A stretch of 64,000 bases of DNA from Listeria weihenstephanensis. Lineage in GTDB: Bacteria > Bacillota > Bacilli > Lactobacillales > Listeriaceae. The stretch covers positions 3,174,036-3,238,035 of the forward strand of contig NZ_CP011102.1 in the NCBI RefSeq assembly GCF_003534205.1, in the 5' to 3' direction. Below are positions 26,859 to 36,029 of this stretch, one piece after another. The position numbers and the translations under genes are program-made. Below the pieces are notes generated by a model. That model was not told the origin of the DNA and searched no databases. It saw only the letters and a list, made by a program, of their open reading frames with translations. Positions within the stretch are counted from its first letter, which is position 1; each line of letters begins with the position of its first letter.

Positions 26859-27464
26859 TCAGATTTTTATCTCATTAGGAGATTGGACCGATTTTCTATC
26901 TGGATCAAAAAACTTCTGTATTTCATCTTGATGATCTTCTTTATAAACTAAATACGTACGCGCTCCCGACGTCAAGCATTCCTTAATAATACAGAGCACC
27001 ACAAAACTCGGATTAAGGGTATCATATTTTCCATTCCGCAAATTCGGCAAAGAGGTCGGCACATATTTATCCGTTGATGCATGTTTCAGCGTAACTACTA
27101 AAATACTTTTATTAGATCTAATCGCCATATCATAAGATAAGTGCAGATAACTACCACGCAGACAGACTTTCACATGCTCGCCAACTAGTTCATGTAGCAG
27201 AGGAAGTACCTGTAGATTCTGCTTTGTTGTCCCATCTTTTTTCAAAATGACATCGTTTAATCGCAATGTTTTATTGGTAATATCATTATAAAATGAAGCC
27301 GCACCGTGACGATACTGTACACCACATAAATGCATGAAGTTCGTTGCCGTCATATAAATTTCGAACTGTTTTATCGTTTGTTTTTCCTTATACACATAAA
27401 TAACCCGCTTGTTAACAAAATGCTCCTTAAAAAATGCATGTCCAGTCGTAAGTTGTTTTAACAT
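26859..27464 (-). CDS. PBECR4-like domain protein
   Basis: 201 aa from the ATG at 27462-27464, which follows AAGGAG at 8 bp. The segment KRVIYVYKEKQTIKQFEIYM followed by NFMHLCGVQYRHGAASFYND resembles the phage-barnase-EndoU-colicin-RelE-like nuclease domain PBECR4; His in MHLCG would be the key residue. Such domains occur in phage and mobile-element proteins, with no tested function I know of. Single gene, no partner. The assignment is from memory of the pattern only. Confidence 0.45.
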   Translation of the reverse strand: MLKQLTTGHAFFKEHFVNKRVIYVYKEKQTIKQFEIYMTATNFMHLCGVQYRHGAASFYNDITNKTLRLNDVILKKDGTTKQNLQVLPLLHELVGEHVKVCLRGSYLHLSYDMAIRSNKSILVVTLKHASTDKYVPTSLPNLRNGKYDTLNPSFVVLCIIKECLTSGARTYLVYKEDHQDEIQKFFDPDRKSVQSPNEIKI

Positions 27465-27695
27465 AGATTGCACTCCTTATTATCAGTATGTATAAAGAAA
27501 AGAAGAACAGCTAATGCTATCCTTCTTTCCATGACAGGTTTTTCCGTTGCTCGCCAACAGCCAGCCCTTATGTCTGACATCTATATCGAGTTGACCATGT
27601 GCCTGCCCACATTTGCTTTCTTCTCCACGAGTATACCACGTGCGACGAATTTCAGCAAGGACTTTTATGACTGGTATCAGTGTGTTTTCAACCCC

Positions 27696-29594
27696 TTATT
27701 CTGTGATTTTCACCTGCATTTCCGAGTCATAAGTTTCCGTCCCGCTCACACGAAAACGTACCGTAACTTGTGAATTTTTCGTAATATTATTAGCCTTCGC
27801 ATTGATAAGAAATGTACCATCTGAGTTGACCGTTGCATTCTTGAGACCGACGCCATCAATCGCCAATGTCACAATTTGATAATGACCGAAATTATTGTTG
27901 ATAGCGCCTTTCACATTCGTTTCACCAACTTTATAATCTGCATATCCCGTGTATAAATTTCCTATAAACGGCGTCGTATTTGATGGTAATGGCACAGTTG
28001 TTATACTCAAGCTAGAAGGGGTCGTATTCACTAAAGATCTCGTTACATCACTCTTCTTCGTTCCCGTATTTCCCCATACAGCAAGGTTATTTACATAATT
28101 CGGCAAGCCCGTACTCGCGACAGTCACCCAACCATTCACCTGTTTATCCCAACTCACCTTATTTTCCGTAACGGTCAAAAGCTCCACAGGATTTCTAACT
28201 TCGATCATTGCCTTATAATAATTATCTACAAAACCATTGACGTCAAAAGTATTATTTTCGATACTAATTCCGCGTGATTTATTAATCGTTCCTGATAAAA
28301 TTCGAATTGGGTACCGAATCCTGCCACTTGCATGAAAATCATTGTTTTTGATGATAATATTTTTCGGCGTTGTCTTCACACCTTGGCGATCTCGTTCGTA
28401 CAGTGCCATAAACGCAAAATTATCATAGCTATCCATCTGAACAAAGTTATTCGTAACTCTCACATTTTCAGCACCCGATAACCGGATTCCAATATACCCA
28501 GTCATGTTTTTCTGCAACGAATCATCTAGCGTTCCTGGAATAATTTTGCCTGCGTCATCCATTTGAACCACATGTTGCGGCGTTAAATCAGTAGCTTGTG
28601 GGTCCTTCTTTTTACGTTCAGTGTTGTTGATCACTATATTGCTTGGATTGTATTTGTTGCTTCCCTCGCCACCGATGAGGCTGTTGCGATCAATGACAAT
28701 ATTGGTGTTCCCAGCGCCATAGCTATCGATTCCGCCGTCTACCATCACTTTACGATCCTCCGCTGAATATTCCATGTTGGCAGGTGCATAAAAATGCTTC
28801 GTTCCATAGCGCTGCATCCAATTTTTAATCTCGTTTCCAATGATACTGATTTGTTTTGTGCCACTGCCACCATTTCCGCGATACATCACAATCCCAACGC
28901 GCCCCATATTCTCGATTTTATTATTCTCAATCAGCATCGTTTGGCAATACTCCATTACAATGCCGCTCTGCAAATTCGAATTGCGAATTTTCGAGTTTTC
29001 GACGGAGCCGTTCTTAATTCCACCCAAGTAAATAATCGAGTTCGCCTGCTCGTTTCCGTCCGCAATAATGTTGTCAATCTGAATATTATCCAGCAATTCA
29101 TAAGGTTCCGCAAGTGATGTACTGTCATCTTTATAATCCCCCGCAAAATTAATCAGTGAAAAAGTGTAAGCATATCCACTCATTATGACTGGATCAATGT
29201 CATAGCGAATGCTTAGGTCGCGAATCGAGATATTCTTTATGTATTTCCCATTTACTGCTTCAGTTGTGAGCCCCTGTTTCGGTGCTGTAAATAGCAATTG
29301 ACTGTCTTCTGGATTCGCCGTTACACCTTTAATCACGACATTTGACGGGATTTTCAAGGTGTTATCAAAATAGTATCTTCCCTCACCAAATTGAATTGTC
29401 GTATTCGTTTCATTCTGGTTCACCGACTCCACTAATTTCGCCCAACCAAGCACATTTTCTTTTGCGGCCGTCTTGTCGTTTTTCTTCATAAATTGATCTG
29501 CTTGAATCACTTCTGCTGCTTGCGTCTTTGTTACGCCTCCAAATATAAAGGCTAACAAAATCGCAACTCCAAAAATTATTATTTTCCGCTTCAT
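27696..29594 (-). CDS. Secreted right-handed beta-helix protein
   Basis: 632 aa from the ATG at 29592-29594 (AAGGGAG upstream). Signal peptide MKRKIIIFGVAILLAFIFGG with probable cleavage after TQA. The body has many short strand repeats of the parallel beta-helix type (for example NSKIRNSNLQSGIVMEYCQT and NKIENMGRVGIVMYRGN), like pectate-lyase-fold hydrolases that bind polysaccharides. The last 70 residues form a small Ig-like domain of the sort seen in Listeria surface proteins. No LPXTG or GW anchor, so released or loosely bound. Substrate unknown. Confidence 0.8.
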   Translation of the reverse strand: MKRKIIIFGVAILLAFIFGGVTKTQAAEVIQADQFMKKNDKTAAKENVLGWAKLVESVNQNETNTTIQFGEGRYYFDNTLKIPSNVVIKGVTANPEDSQLLFTAPKQGLTTEAVNGKYIKNISIRDLSIRYDIDPVIMSGYAYTFSLINFAGDYKDDSTSLAEPYELLDNIQIDNIIADGNEQANSIIYLGGIKNGSVENSKIRNSNLQSGIVMEYCQTMLIENNKIENMGRVGIVMYRGNGGSGTKQISIIGNEIKNWMQRYGTKHFYAPANMEYSAEDRKVMVDGGIDSYGAGNTNIVIDRNSLIGGEGSNKYNPSNIVINNTERKKKDPQATDLTPQHVVQMDDAGKIIPGTLDDSLQKNMTGYIGIRLSGAENVRVTNNFVQMDSYDNFAFMALYERDRQGVKTTPKNIIIKNNDFHASGRIRYPIRILSGTINKSRGISIENNTFDVNGFVDNYYKAMIEVRNPVELLTVTENKVSWDKQVNGWVTVASTGLPNYVNNLAVWGNTGTKKSDVTRSLVNTTPSSLSITTVPLPSNTTPFIGNLYTGYADYKVGETNVKGAINNNFGHYQIVTLAIDGVGLKNATVNSDGTFLINAKANNITKNSQVTVRFRVSGTETYDSEMQVKITE

Positions 29595-29654
29595 AACATC
29601 GTCTCCCTTTTCAATATTCAAAAACCACTCAAATTGAGTTGATTAGATATAAAA

Positions 29655-29683
29655 AGTATACCGTGCCAGATAATCAGAAACAA
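29655..29683 (-). promoter_or_regulatory. Promoter of beta-helix protein gene
   Basis: -35 TTGTTT (29678-29683), 17-bp spacer, -10 TATACT (29655-29660), about 60 bp before the start. The 354-bp gap from there to the adhP stop otherwise holds only the adhP terminator. Confidence 0.65.
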
Positions 29684-29887
29684 TCATATTTTAAAGAAAA
29701 AAGCACAATATGTGTTGAATCCCTCCATTTTAGACCAAACTAAAAAAAACTTACTTTTATAGCATTCCAGGTTTATTTCCAAAATAGTGATTCTGATTAT
29801 TATTAGAGTTTCTGACACAACAAAAACCGCGCATCACACTCATTATTCCCAGATTTTCCATTTCGATACATGTGACAAATTAACGGC

Positions 29888-29921
29888 AAAAAGCCCTCGT
29901 AAGCGTAACCAAGGACTTTTT
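29888..29921 (-). terminator. Intrinsic terminator after alcohol dehydrogenase
   Basis: AAAAAGTCCTTG and CGAGGGCTTTTT arms with G-U pairs around a 10-nt loop on the minus strand. Confidence 0.75.
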
Positions 29922-29948
29922 CACACGTATTCAGTTCTTTATTACTCT

Positions 29949-30947
29949 TTAAAAAACAATAACAGCGCGGAATCTTGTTTTTCCAGCCATCATTTTATCG
30001 TGGGCTTCATTAATTTTTTCAAGCGGATAGGTTTCGATCATAGCCTTAACGCCTTGAAGCTGGCTGAATTTCGCTGTATCTTCGCCATCAATCGGAGTTC
30101 CGCTATACCAACCTTGGAACGACTTGCCGCCGCCAACCATGATTCCTGCTTGAATTTCAACTGGTTCAGCGGGCACAGCAACGTCCACCACTTTGCCGTT
30201 TGGAGCTAGTATCATGGTTAATTCAGAAATAGCCTGCGCATTCGGAGCTGTCGCGAGCGCTACAGTTACACCGCCGAGCGCATTCACTTTTTCCTTCCAA
30301 TCGGCTTTCGTCGTATCAAAATAATGATGCGCACCGAGTTCACGAGCCAATGTTTCGCGTTCTTCCCCACGAGCGAGCGCCACGACTTCGTAACCCAACT
30401 TATTCGCGTATTGAATCGCCAAATGTCCTAGGCCACCAACGCCTTGAATCGCAACTAAGCTTCCCGCGCGAACAATATTGTTTCGTAAGGCGTTAAAAGT
30501 CGTGATACCAGCGCAAAGTAGAGGAGCAGCCTCCGCAGAATCCAGTTCTTCAGGGATCGCAACGACCGCGTCATGAGACGCCACCATAAACTCTGCAAAG
30601 CCACCATCATAGCTTATTCCACATGTTTGGACTTCCGAACAATTCGAAAAATCACCACGGCGACAAGCTTCACAATGGAAACAATGTCCGCCATGCCAAC
30701 CAACGCCAACTTTTTGACCAACTTTCCATTCCGTCACGCCATTGCCAACCGCGTCCACACGCCCAACAATCTCATGCCCAGGAATCGCCGGGTACATATT
30801 TTCAGGAAGATGGCGAACCATGCTGTCACTATGACAAACGCCACACGCCTCCACTTTAATCCGCACTTGATTTGCTTTTGGATTTGGAACTTCTCTTTCA
30901 ACAATCGTATAATCTTGATTTGGCCCGTTTAATTGTGCAACTTTCAT
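29949..30947 (-). CDS. Zinc-dependent alcohol dehydrogenase (AdhP-like)
   Basis: 332 aa. Catalytic zinc ligands in VEACGVCHSD and GHEIVGRVDAVG; structural zinc Cys residues in CFHCEACRRGDFSNC; Rossmann motif GVGGLGHLAIQYANKLG. MDR family, cytoplasmic, NAD(P)-linked oxidation of alcohols or reduction of aldehydes. Length is normal. Monocistronic; the ribosome site (AAGAAGTG) is moderate. Confidence 0.9.
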   Translation of the reverse strand: MKVAQLNGPNQDYTIVEREVPNPKANQVRIKVEACGVCHSDSMVRHLPENMYPAIPGHEIVGRVDAVGNGVTEWKVGQKVGVGWHGGHCFHCEACRRGDFSNCSEVQTCGISYDGGFAEFMVASHDAVVAIPEELDSAEAAPLLCAGITTFNALRNNIVRAGSLVAIQGVGGLGHLAIQYANKLGYEVVALARGEERETLARELGAHHYFDTTKADWKEKVNALGGVTVALATAPNAQAISELTMILAPNGKVVDVAVPAEPVEIQAGIMVGGGKSFQGWYSGTPIDGEDTAKFSQLQGVKAMIETYPLEKINEAHDKMMAGKTRFRAVIVF

Positions 30948-31077
30948 CTAATCACACTTCTTTCTTCAATTATTTAACAGCTTCAGTATACACCTTCCAG
31001 TCAACTCTAAGGCAAGTAGGAACATTGCAAAATAACTGAAAACACGGTATTCTAGTCTAAAAGGAAGAGGTGGAATC

Positions 31078-31812
31078 ATGATGAAAATTATTCGTACAAA
31101 AACATATGATGAAATGTCCCAGGAGGCATATAAGGTCGTAAAAGCAGTGATTGATTCAAATGAAAATCCCGTTATCAATACAACGACTGGCGCTAGTTAT
31201 GATGGCATGTTTGAAAAACTCGTGGAAGGTATCAATAATGATGATATCGACATTGAAAAAGTGTTTATGATGAACCTGGATGAATTTATCGCCCCGCGCG
31301 AGCAATCATTCACCGTTCATAATTATATGCATCAAAAATTCTATGACCAAATCAAAAAACAACCACGCGAAATCGGTTTATTAGACGGCAGCTTACCTAG
31401 TTTTGATGAGGAAATTGCCCGTTATAATACGATTTTGCAAGCCAATAAACGTGATTTGCAAATTCTCGGTCTTGGCGTTAATGCTCATCTAGGTGCAAAT
31501 GAGCCTGGGACACCGTTTGACTCACGCCTATTTTTAGCCGACAGCGATGATTCGACGATTAATAGTACAATGCTTTATTACAAAGTTAGTCGAGAAGAGG
31601 CGCCGGAACAGATGCTGACACTCGGACTTGCGGACATGATGGAAGCCGAGCAGATTCTCGTAACCGCTTCTGGCACAAGGAAAGCTGAGGCTGTAAAAGC
31701 AACACTCGAAGGTCCAATTACCATAGAGTGCCCCGCGTCTATTTTGCAAAATCACCCAAATGTGGTATTTATCATTGACGAAGCAGCAGGATCGTTACTG
31801 ACTAAGTATTAA
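31078..31812 (+). CDS. NagB-family sugar isomerase/deaminase-like protein
   Basis: 244 aa, glucosamine-6-phosphate deaminase fold. Counterparts of the NagB active site are the nucleotide-like loop TTTGASYDGM, the MMNLDEF segment and LGLGVNAHLGANEPG. In standard NagB the last reads G-x-D-G-H-I-A-F-N-E-P; here the Asp is Asn and the Gly is Ala while His and Glu remain. The loss of the Asp suggests a changed activity or weak deaminase. Ends in the run SLLTKY. Two adjacent ATG at the start. Confidence 0.8.
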   Translation: MMKIIRTKTYDEMSQEAYKVVKAVIDSNENPVINTTTGASYDGMFEKLVEGINNDDIDIEKVFMMNLDEFIAPREQSFTVHNYMHQKFYDQIKKQPREIGLLDGSLPSFDEEIARYNTILQANKRDLQILGLGVNAHLGANEPGTPFDSRLFLADSDDSTINSTMLYYKVSREEAPEQMLTLGLADMMEAEQILVTASGTRKAEAVKATLEGPITIECPASILQNHPNVVFIIDEAAGSLLTKY

Positions 31813-31836
31813 AAACTTGGAATCAGGGGTGAAAAT

Positions 31837-32346
31837 ATGGAAATCAGGCTATTAACTGTGGCAGACGTTGATAATTATGTCCAAATTAGACTCCGCGCAT
31901 TGCAAGAAAGCCCCGCAGCTTTTGCGACGAGTTTTGAAGAAGAGAAATACACTGCTCTTCAAAAATACGAGATTCGCTTTCAATCACCATATTCGCTAAC
32001 TTTTGGCGCTTTTTCCGGAGGTCATTTGGTTGGCGTGGTGACTTTAATTCAGGAAGAACGACTGAAAATGCGGCATCGAGCGAATATCGTGGCAATGTAT
32101 GTCATTCCTGAAAGACGAGGCAGTGGCGTCGGTAAAGCATTGATTGGAACCGCGATCGATCAAGCGCAACGTTTGGAGGGAGTCGAGCAGGTTTATTTAT
32201 CTGTCGTTACCTCGAATAAAATGGCGCAAACATTATATACGTCACTAGGATTTGAAGTTTTTAGTACGGAAAAACATGCGTTGAAGCTTGATGACACGTA
32301 TTTTGATGAAGCGCATATGGTGTTGTTCTTAAAAAATTTTCAGTAG
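31837..32346 (+). CDS. GNAT family N-acetyltransferase
   Basis: 169 aa. Motif A is MYVIPERRGSGVGKALIGTA (about residues 88-107), followed by LSVVTSNKMAQTLYTSLGFEVF (motif B). N-terminus MEIRLLTVADVDNYVQIRLRAL is typical of GNAT proteins acting on small molecules or protein N-termini. 24 bp after the NagB-like gene, sharing its terminator, so probably an operon. Confidence 0.9.
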   Translation: MEIRLLTVADVDNYVQIRLRALQESPAAFATSFEEEKYTALQKYEIRFQSPYSLTFGAFSGGHLVGVVTLIQEERLKMRHRANIVAMYVIPERRGSGVGKALIGTAIDQAQRLEGVEQVYLSVVTSNKMAQTLYTSLGFEVFSTEKHALKLDDTYFDEAHMVLFLKNFQ

Positions 32347-32354
32347 TATCCATG

Positions 32355-32428
32355 AAAAAAAACATCAATCTATATTGGTTACTCTATCTTAAATGAGATA
32401 GAGCAACTTCAGTAGATTGATGTTTTTA
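32355..32428 (+). terminator. Intrinsic terminator
   Basis: Outer stem AACATCAATCTA with TAGATTGATGTT and an inner CTCTATC/GATAGAG hairpin; A and T runs on both flanks. Confidence 0.8.
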
Positions 32429-32545
32429 TCATATAACGGGAGATATGTATAAAAACGAAAACTAATACTGCTTGTTTTATACATCATGTCTGGTTATTCT
32501 TCAGTATTTCGTTCACTTTCTAGCCGTAGCCCGAAAGCTTATTAA

Positions 32546-32848
32546 TTAATGATAATATTTTTTGGTAGTACCGTCATAGTAATGTAATAGCGTAATATAT
32601 CTACTATAGTTCCATCCACTACTAATTTTATTAGTAGTTGTGTAGGACCAATAAGCATTATTAGGTACTGTCCTGCTTTGCGTAGAAATAGTAGTCCTCT
32701 TACTAGTATAAGAGTTAATATCAAATTTCTCCCAGTATGGAACTGATTTTGCATATACCCCTGGCTGAACTGCTACTATCAAACCTGTCAATAAAACAAC
32801 CACTAACAGAATTCGATACAAATAACCCGTTTTTTTACCATTATTCAT
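32546..32848 (-). CDS. Small Sec-secreted peptide, cassette 1 (bacteriocin-like candidate)
   Basis: 100 aa. A basic start (MNNGKKTGYLYR), hydrophobic core and Ala-x-Ala site (VYA, then KSVPYW) make a classic signal peptide of 33 residues. The mature 67 residues have no Cys and are rich in Tyr, Ser, Thr, Asn and Lys, with NNAYW, SSGWNY and a C-terminal KKYY. The peptide is the last gene of an ATPase-permease-peptide set, 93 bp after the permease, and is about 66 percent identical over the mature part to the peptide at 38304. I do not recognise the family; a secreted antimicrobial, signal or wall-acting peptide are all possible. Strong AGGAGG site. Confidence 0.75.
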   Translation of the reverse strand: MNNGKKTGYLYRILLVVVLLTGLIVAVQPGVYAKSVPYWEKFDINSYTSKRTTISTQSRTVPNNAYWSYTTTNKISSGWNYSRYITLLHYYDGTTKKYYH

Positions 32849-32941
32849 ATTATCAAACCTCCTTTTTTATCATGATACTACTTAATAATACCAATAAATA
32901 ATTAATTGTCAATACTTTACTAGTTTATTTGTGAAAAAGTT

Positions 32942-34096
32942 CTAAGTTAAGTTAACCCCTCTGCGGCTATCTATCCCGTAGTTTAATATCAGTAAACCAA
33001 TACTAGCAACACACATTACAAGGACACCGTTCTCAAAATTAATATTTCCATTATCACACAAGATAGACAAATAATTATTAGTTATAGATGTTGCATTGAA
33101 ATACGTACCAGGTAAAATATGCGCCCATTTACTGAGTGGCTCAATTTTCCCAACCGCAAGCACTGGCCCAATTAATACTAGTAACGAAATAAATAGTGTT
33201 GGCATCGCACGTTTACACATCTTACTCACAAAATCTAAAGTTAGAACAATCACAATAATAGCCAATACTTGTAAACATACAGTCTGAGCTAAAAGCTCTC
33301 CAACGGGTTTAGTCGTTATACCTGACTTCATATTTATAGCAATTGGATAGTCGAAACTCCCCTGTCCTGATAACAAACTAGCAGATAAATAAGCAACCAC
33401 GCAACTAATCACATAAAAAGAAAGCGCCAGTATCAGTCCAAAAAATAAGCGCTCAGTAGTGCCCCTTACATATTTTTGCGGTAATAATAAGGATCGGTCC
33501 AAACTATTTCGAAACCGGTCAGTAAATGCTACGTTTAATGTGAAGCAAAGTATTATTACAAACAATACTGGCATAAAATTTGTCAAAGTCCGATATAAAA
33601 ATGTTGCTCCTTGCGTTTCCATATCCTCCTGATCAGATTTAATGTCTAGCTGTTCTAATTTTGTGTATATTGCAATTTGCCGATAAATCGATTCTTTAAG
33701 CTCAGCAGGGGCCTCTATGTCACCAGTATATAATCCGAATGATTCTTTAAGTAAATGAACTTTCAATTTATACGCTTCCGCCCATTTTTCATCCGTATAT
33801 AGATTCACCATCTTTTCTTGCTCTTGAACACGCGCTTTATTTACTTTCTCACTTGCTTCAAAATCTGCTTTATCCCGCTCTGTCTTAGCTGATTCTTTCA
33901 TCGTTTGTTTATTTAAAGTTAGTATTTCTTTATTCGCCTGTATCTCATCTTGAGCCATGGCAACGAAATCTCGATCTCCACTTACACGAGTGTTCATTAT
34001 TAATACAAACAAAATAGCTACAATGAAGACAATGATTGGTAGCCAGTTCCCTTTATTCTTATAAAACTGTTTAAAAAATAATTTTTGTTGCCCCAT
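32942..34096 (-). CDS. ABC transporter permease with large extracellular loop, cassette 1
   Basis: 384 aa. One helix at about residues 16-35, then about 135 charged, helix-prone residues outside the membrane (for example TLNKQTMKESAKTERDKADF), then about five further helices between residue 172 and 380. The C-terminal block contains RFRNSLDRSLLLPQKYVRGT, a probable coupling region. Start ATG overlaps the ATPase stop by one base (TAATG). Layout recalls ABC-2-type permeases used for bacteriocin export or immunity. About two thirds similar to the permease at 38622. Confidence 0.8.
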   Translation of the reverse strand: MGQQKLFFKQFYKNKGNWLPIIVFIVAILFVLIMNTRVSGDRDFVAMAQDEIQANKEILTLNKQTMKESAKTERDKADFEASEKVNKARVQEQEKMVNLYTDEKWAEAYKLKVHLLKESFGLYTGDIEAPAELKESIYRQIAIYTKLEQLDIKSDQEDMETQGATFLYRTLTNFMPVLFVIILCFTLNVAFTDRFRNSLDRSLLLPQKYVRGTTERLFFGLILALSFYVISCVVAYLSASLLSGQGSFDYPIAINMKSGITTKPVGELLAQTVCLQVLAIIVIVLTLDFVSKMCKRAMPTLFISLLVLIGPVLAVGKIEPLSKWAHILPGTYFNATSITNNYLSILCDNGNINFENGVLVMCVASIGLLILNYGIDSRRGVNLT

Positions 34097-34749
34097 TAGT
34101 CATAATCCTCCTGTTTTTCTCTAGCTGTATCGCTCAATTTTTTATTAGATATGTAATAAATTTTATCGGAAATACTGTGGAGACTATCATTTTGATGCGA
34201 TGAAAAAATAATACAAGTTCCTCTTTTCTTAGATTCTTCCATAAATCCTGTAAACCGTTTTTGATTGGCCTCGTCAAGCCCATTCATCGGCTCATCCATT
34301 AACCAATAATTTGTATTACTAACTGCGTACATTGCTAGTACTGTCTTTTGTTTCATACCTAAAGAATACTTTCTAATTGGTAACTTAACAAAATCGCTTA
34401 AATCCCAGTACTTAATAATCTCTTCTATATCCACTTTTCCATCCGCCCATTTCTCATTAACGAACTGAAGATAATCCCATGCGGATAAATGCCTATCTAA
34501 CCAATCAGACGTCTCATAATAAAATATCTTTTTTCTTGATGATACTAAGTCTAATACTTCATTATCCTCTTCTAAATAAATTCTTCCTGCTTCCGCTTTT
34601 GTTAACCCAGCTAGAACACGAAGTAAAGTTGTCTTTCCTGACCCATTTGGTGCAACTAAACCATAAGCTGAGCCTAGTTCAAATTCAGCATTTACTTCTT
34701 CTAATAATTTTTCTCTTGTAGTGAGTGTTAAATTTTCTATTTTTAGCAT
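34096..34749 (-). CDS. ABC transporter ATP-binding protein, cassette 1
   Basis: 217 aa. Walker A APNGSGKTTLLR (residues about 34-45), a divergent signature SLGMKQKTVLAM in place of LSGGQ, Walker B YWLMDEPMNGLD and switch His in FSSHQND. Ribosome site AGGTGAC before the ATG. Energises the permease next to it. First gene of cassette 1; the 304-bp AT-rich gap upstream must hold the promoter. Confidence 0.88.
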   Translation of the reverse strand: MLKIENLTLTTREKLLEEVNAEFELGSAYGLVAPNGSGKTTLLRVLAGLTKAEAGRIYLEEDNEVLDLVSSRKKIFYYETSDWLDRHLSAWDYLQFVNEKWADGKVDIEEIIKYWDLSDFVKLPIRKYSLGMKQKTVLAMYAVSNTNYWLMDEPMNGLDEANQKRFTGFMEESKKRGTCIIFSSHQNDSLHSISDKIYYISNKKLSDTAREKQEDYD

Positions 34750-35053
34750 TTGTCACCTGTTTTCTGTCATCCAATAGTAGTATATCACCAATACAACAGG
34801 CATATTTTATATCACAAATTGGATTACTTTTTATGGAGTTATATTTGAAAGGTTTCAATATGATATTATATCTATTTACAAATTAAGTCAATACGTAATT
34901 AAATTTTTACCATGCCTAATGTCTGGAAAATGCGTTAAATTTGTAATTAATACACGCTCTGTAAAAATATCTTAATTGTAGCGAAATAGTCCCATATTTT
35001 ATTATAGAATCGCTTAAATTTGTAACTCTTAAACTCTCATTGTTCTCCTATTT
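34750..35053. other. AT-rich gap with three TTAAATTTGTAA-like repeats
   Basis: No gene seen. Two direct copies of TTAAATTTGTAA (34935-34946 and 35014-35025) and one inverted near-copy (34875-34886). The spacing, about 60-80 bp, and position upstream of the cassette-1 ATPase suggest regulator sites. No strong terminator for the LysR gene is evident. Confidence 0.45.
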
Positions 35054-35962
35054 CTACACACCCGCTAGATCACTCTGTATAAAATCAAATAACGCTCGAA
35101 GCAAACTAGCCTCATTTTCTCTATTCATCGCGACTACAATATTCTGGTCATCATTATCACGCTCTAAATCAATAATCTTGATCCGATACTTATCTTCCAG
35201 CGTCCCATCATTCATTCCCGAATACAAGAAAGCCGATCCCTTGCCAACCGAAACCAAAGACAGCCCTTCATCAAGATCCTTCACATAAGAACTCGCCTTC
35301 AAATTGAATCCATTTTTGAGACCCTGTCCGACCACATAATCCACAATGACCGGTGACTGCTGTCTTTCAAGTAAAACAAACGTTTCCTGGCTTAAATCTG
35401 CAAACCGCAATTTCTTCTCATGACTCAATGCGTGATCAACAGGCATAGCGATTTGTAATTGATTTTCCATGAAAACTGCTTTTTCAACGTTATCATCCGC
35501 TTGAAAATAAGTTAATAAGTTAAATACCAAATCATACTGACCATCCGCGAGCCCTTCAGCTAGCTTCATCGGCGTATCTTGTTTCATCAAAAACTGAACA
35601 TTTGGATGGACGACTTTAAAACGTTCAAATAACTCATACATTTTGCCCATATTGAAATTAGATAAATACCCCACTTTTAAAATTTGATTGGTTTCATCCT
35701 GGCTTACTTGCGCATCAAACATATGAGATAACTTATCCACTCGTTTTAAAATATCATTCACTTCGGTCAAAAATCGCTCCCCGGCACTTGTTAATTTAAT
35801 GCTGTGACTATGTCGAATAAACAGCGCTACCCCTAGCTCGGCTTCTAATTCTTGTATGTGCCTACTTAAGGTTGGTTGCGAAATATACAGCTTTTCAGAA
35901 GCTTTTGTAAAACTACTTTCCGTGGCGACTTTAACGAAATAATTCAAGGTGGTTAACTTCAT
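35054..35962 (-). CDS. LysR family transcriptional regulator
   Basis: 302 aa from the ATG at 35960-35962, with GGAGTTATT upstream; the longer frame adds 13 residues with no function. The winged helix-turn-helix is textbook (TLNYFVKVATESSFTKASEKLY then ISQPTLSRHIQELEAELG), followed by the two-lobe co-inducer domain. Lies 67 bp after the hydrolase gene, same strand, so it may be read with it. Its targets are unknown; hydrolase and peptide cassettes are candidates. Confidence 0.92.
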   Translation of the reverse strand: MKLTTLNYFVKVATESSFTKASEKLYISQPTLSRHIQELEAELGVALFIRHSHSIKLTSAGERFLTEVNDILKRVDKLSHMFDAQVSQDETNQILKVGYLSNFNMGKMYELFERFKVVHPNVQFLMKQDTPMKLAEGLADGQYDLVFNLLTYFQADDNVEKAVFMENQLQIAMPVDHALSHEKKLRFADLSQETFVLLERQQSPVIVDYVVGQGLKNGFNLKASSYVKDLDEGLSLVSVGKGSAFLYSGMNDGTLEDKYRIKIIDLERDNDDQNIVVAMNRENEASLLRALFDFIQSDLAGV

Positions 35963-36029
35963 AATAACTCCATTCCAAACTAGTATTGGTAGTAGTTTCA
36001 TTATAAAGTTCCCACCTTGAATTCACAAG

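Noticed and set aside
29787-30209. Plus-strand 140-aa frame overlapping the alcohol dehydrogenase end
   Set aside because: Covers a terminator and the 3' part of adhP; no ribosome site and no recognisable protein pattern.
32546-32848. Lactococcin 972 family peptide
   Set aside because: ABC neighbourhood is similar, but the peptide lacks the family's Trp/Gly/His spacing as I know it, and the permease is not of the long DUF1430 type.
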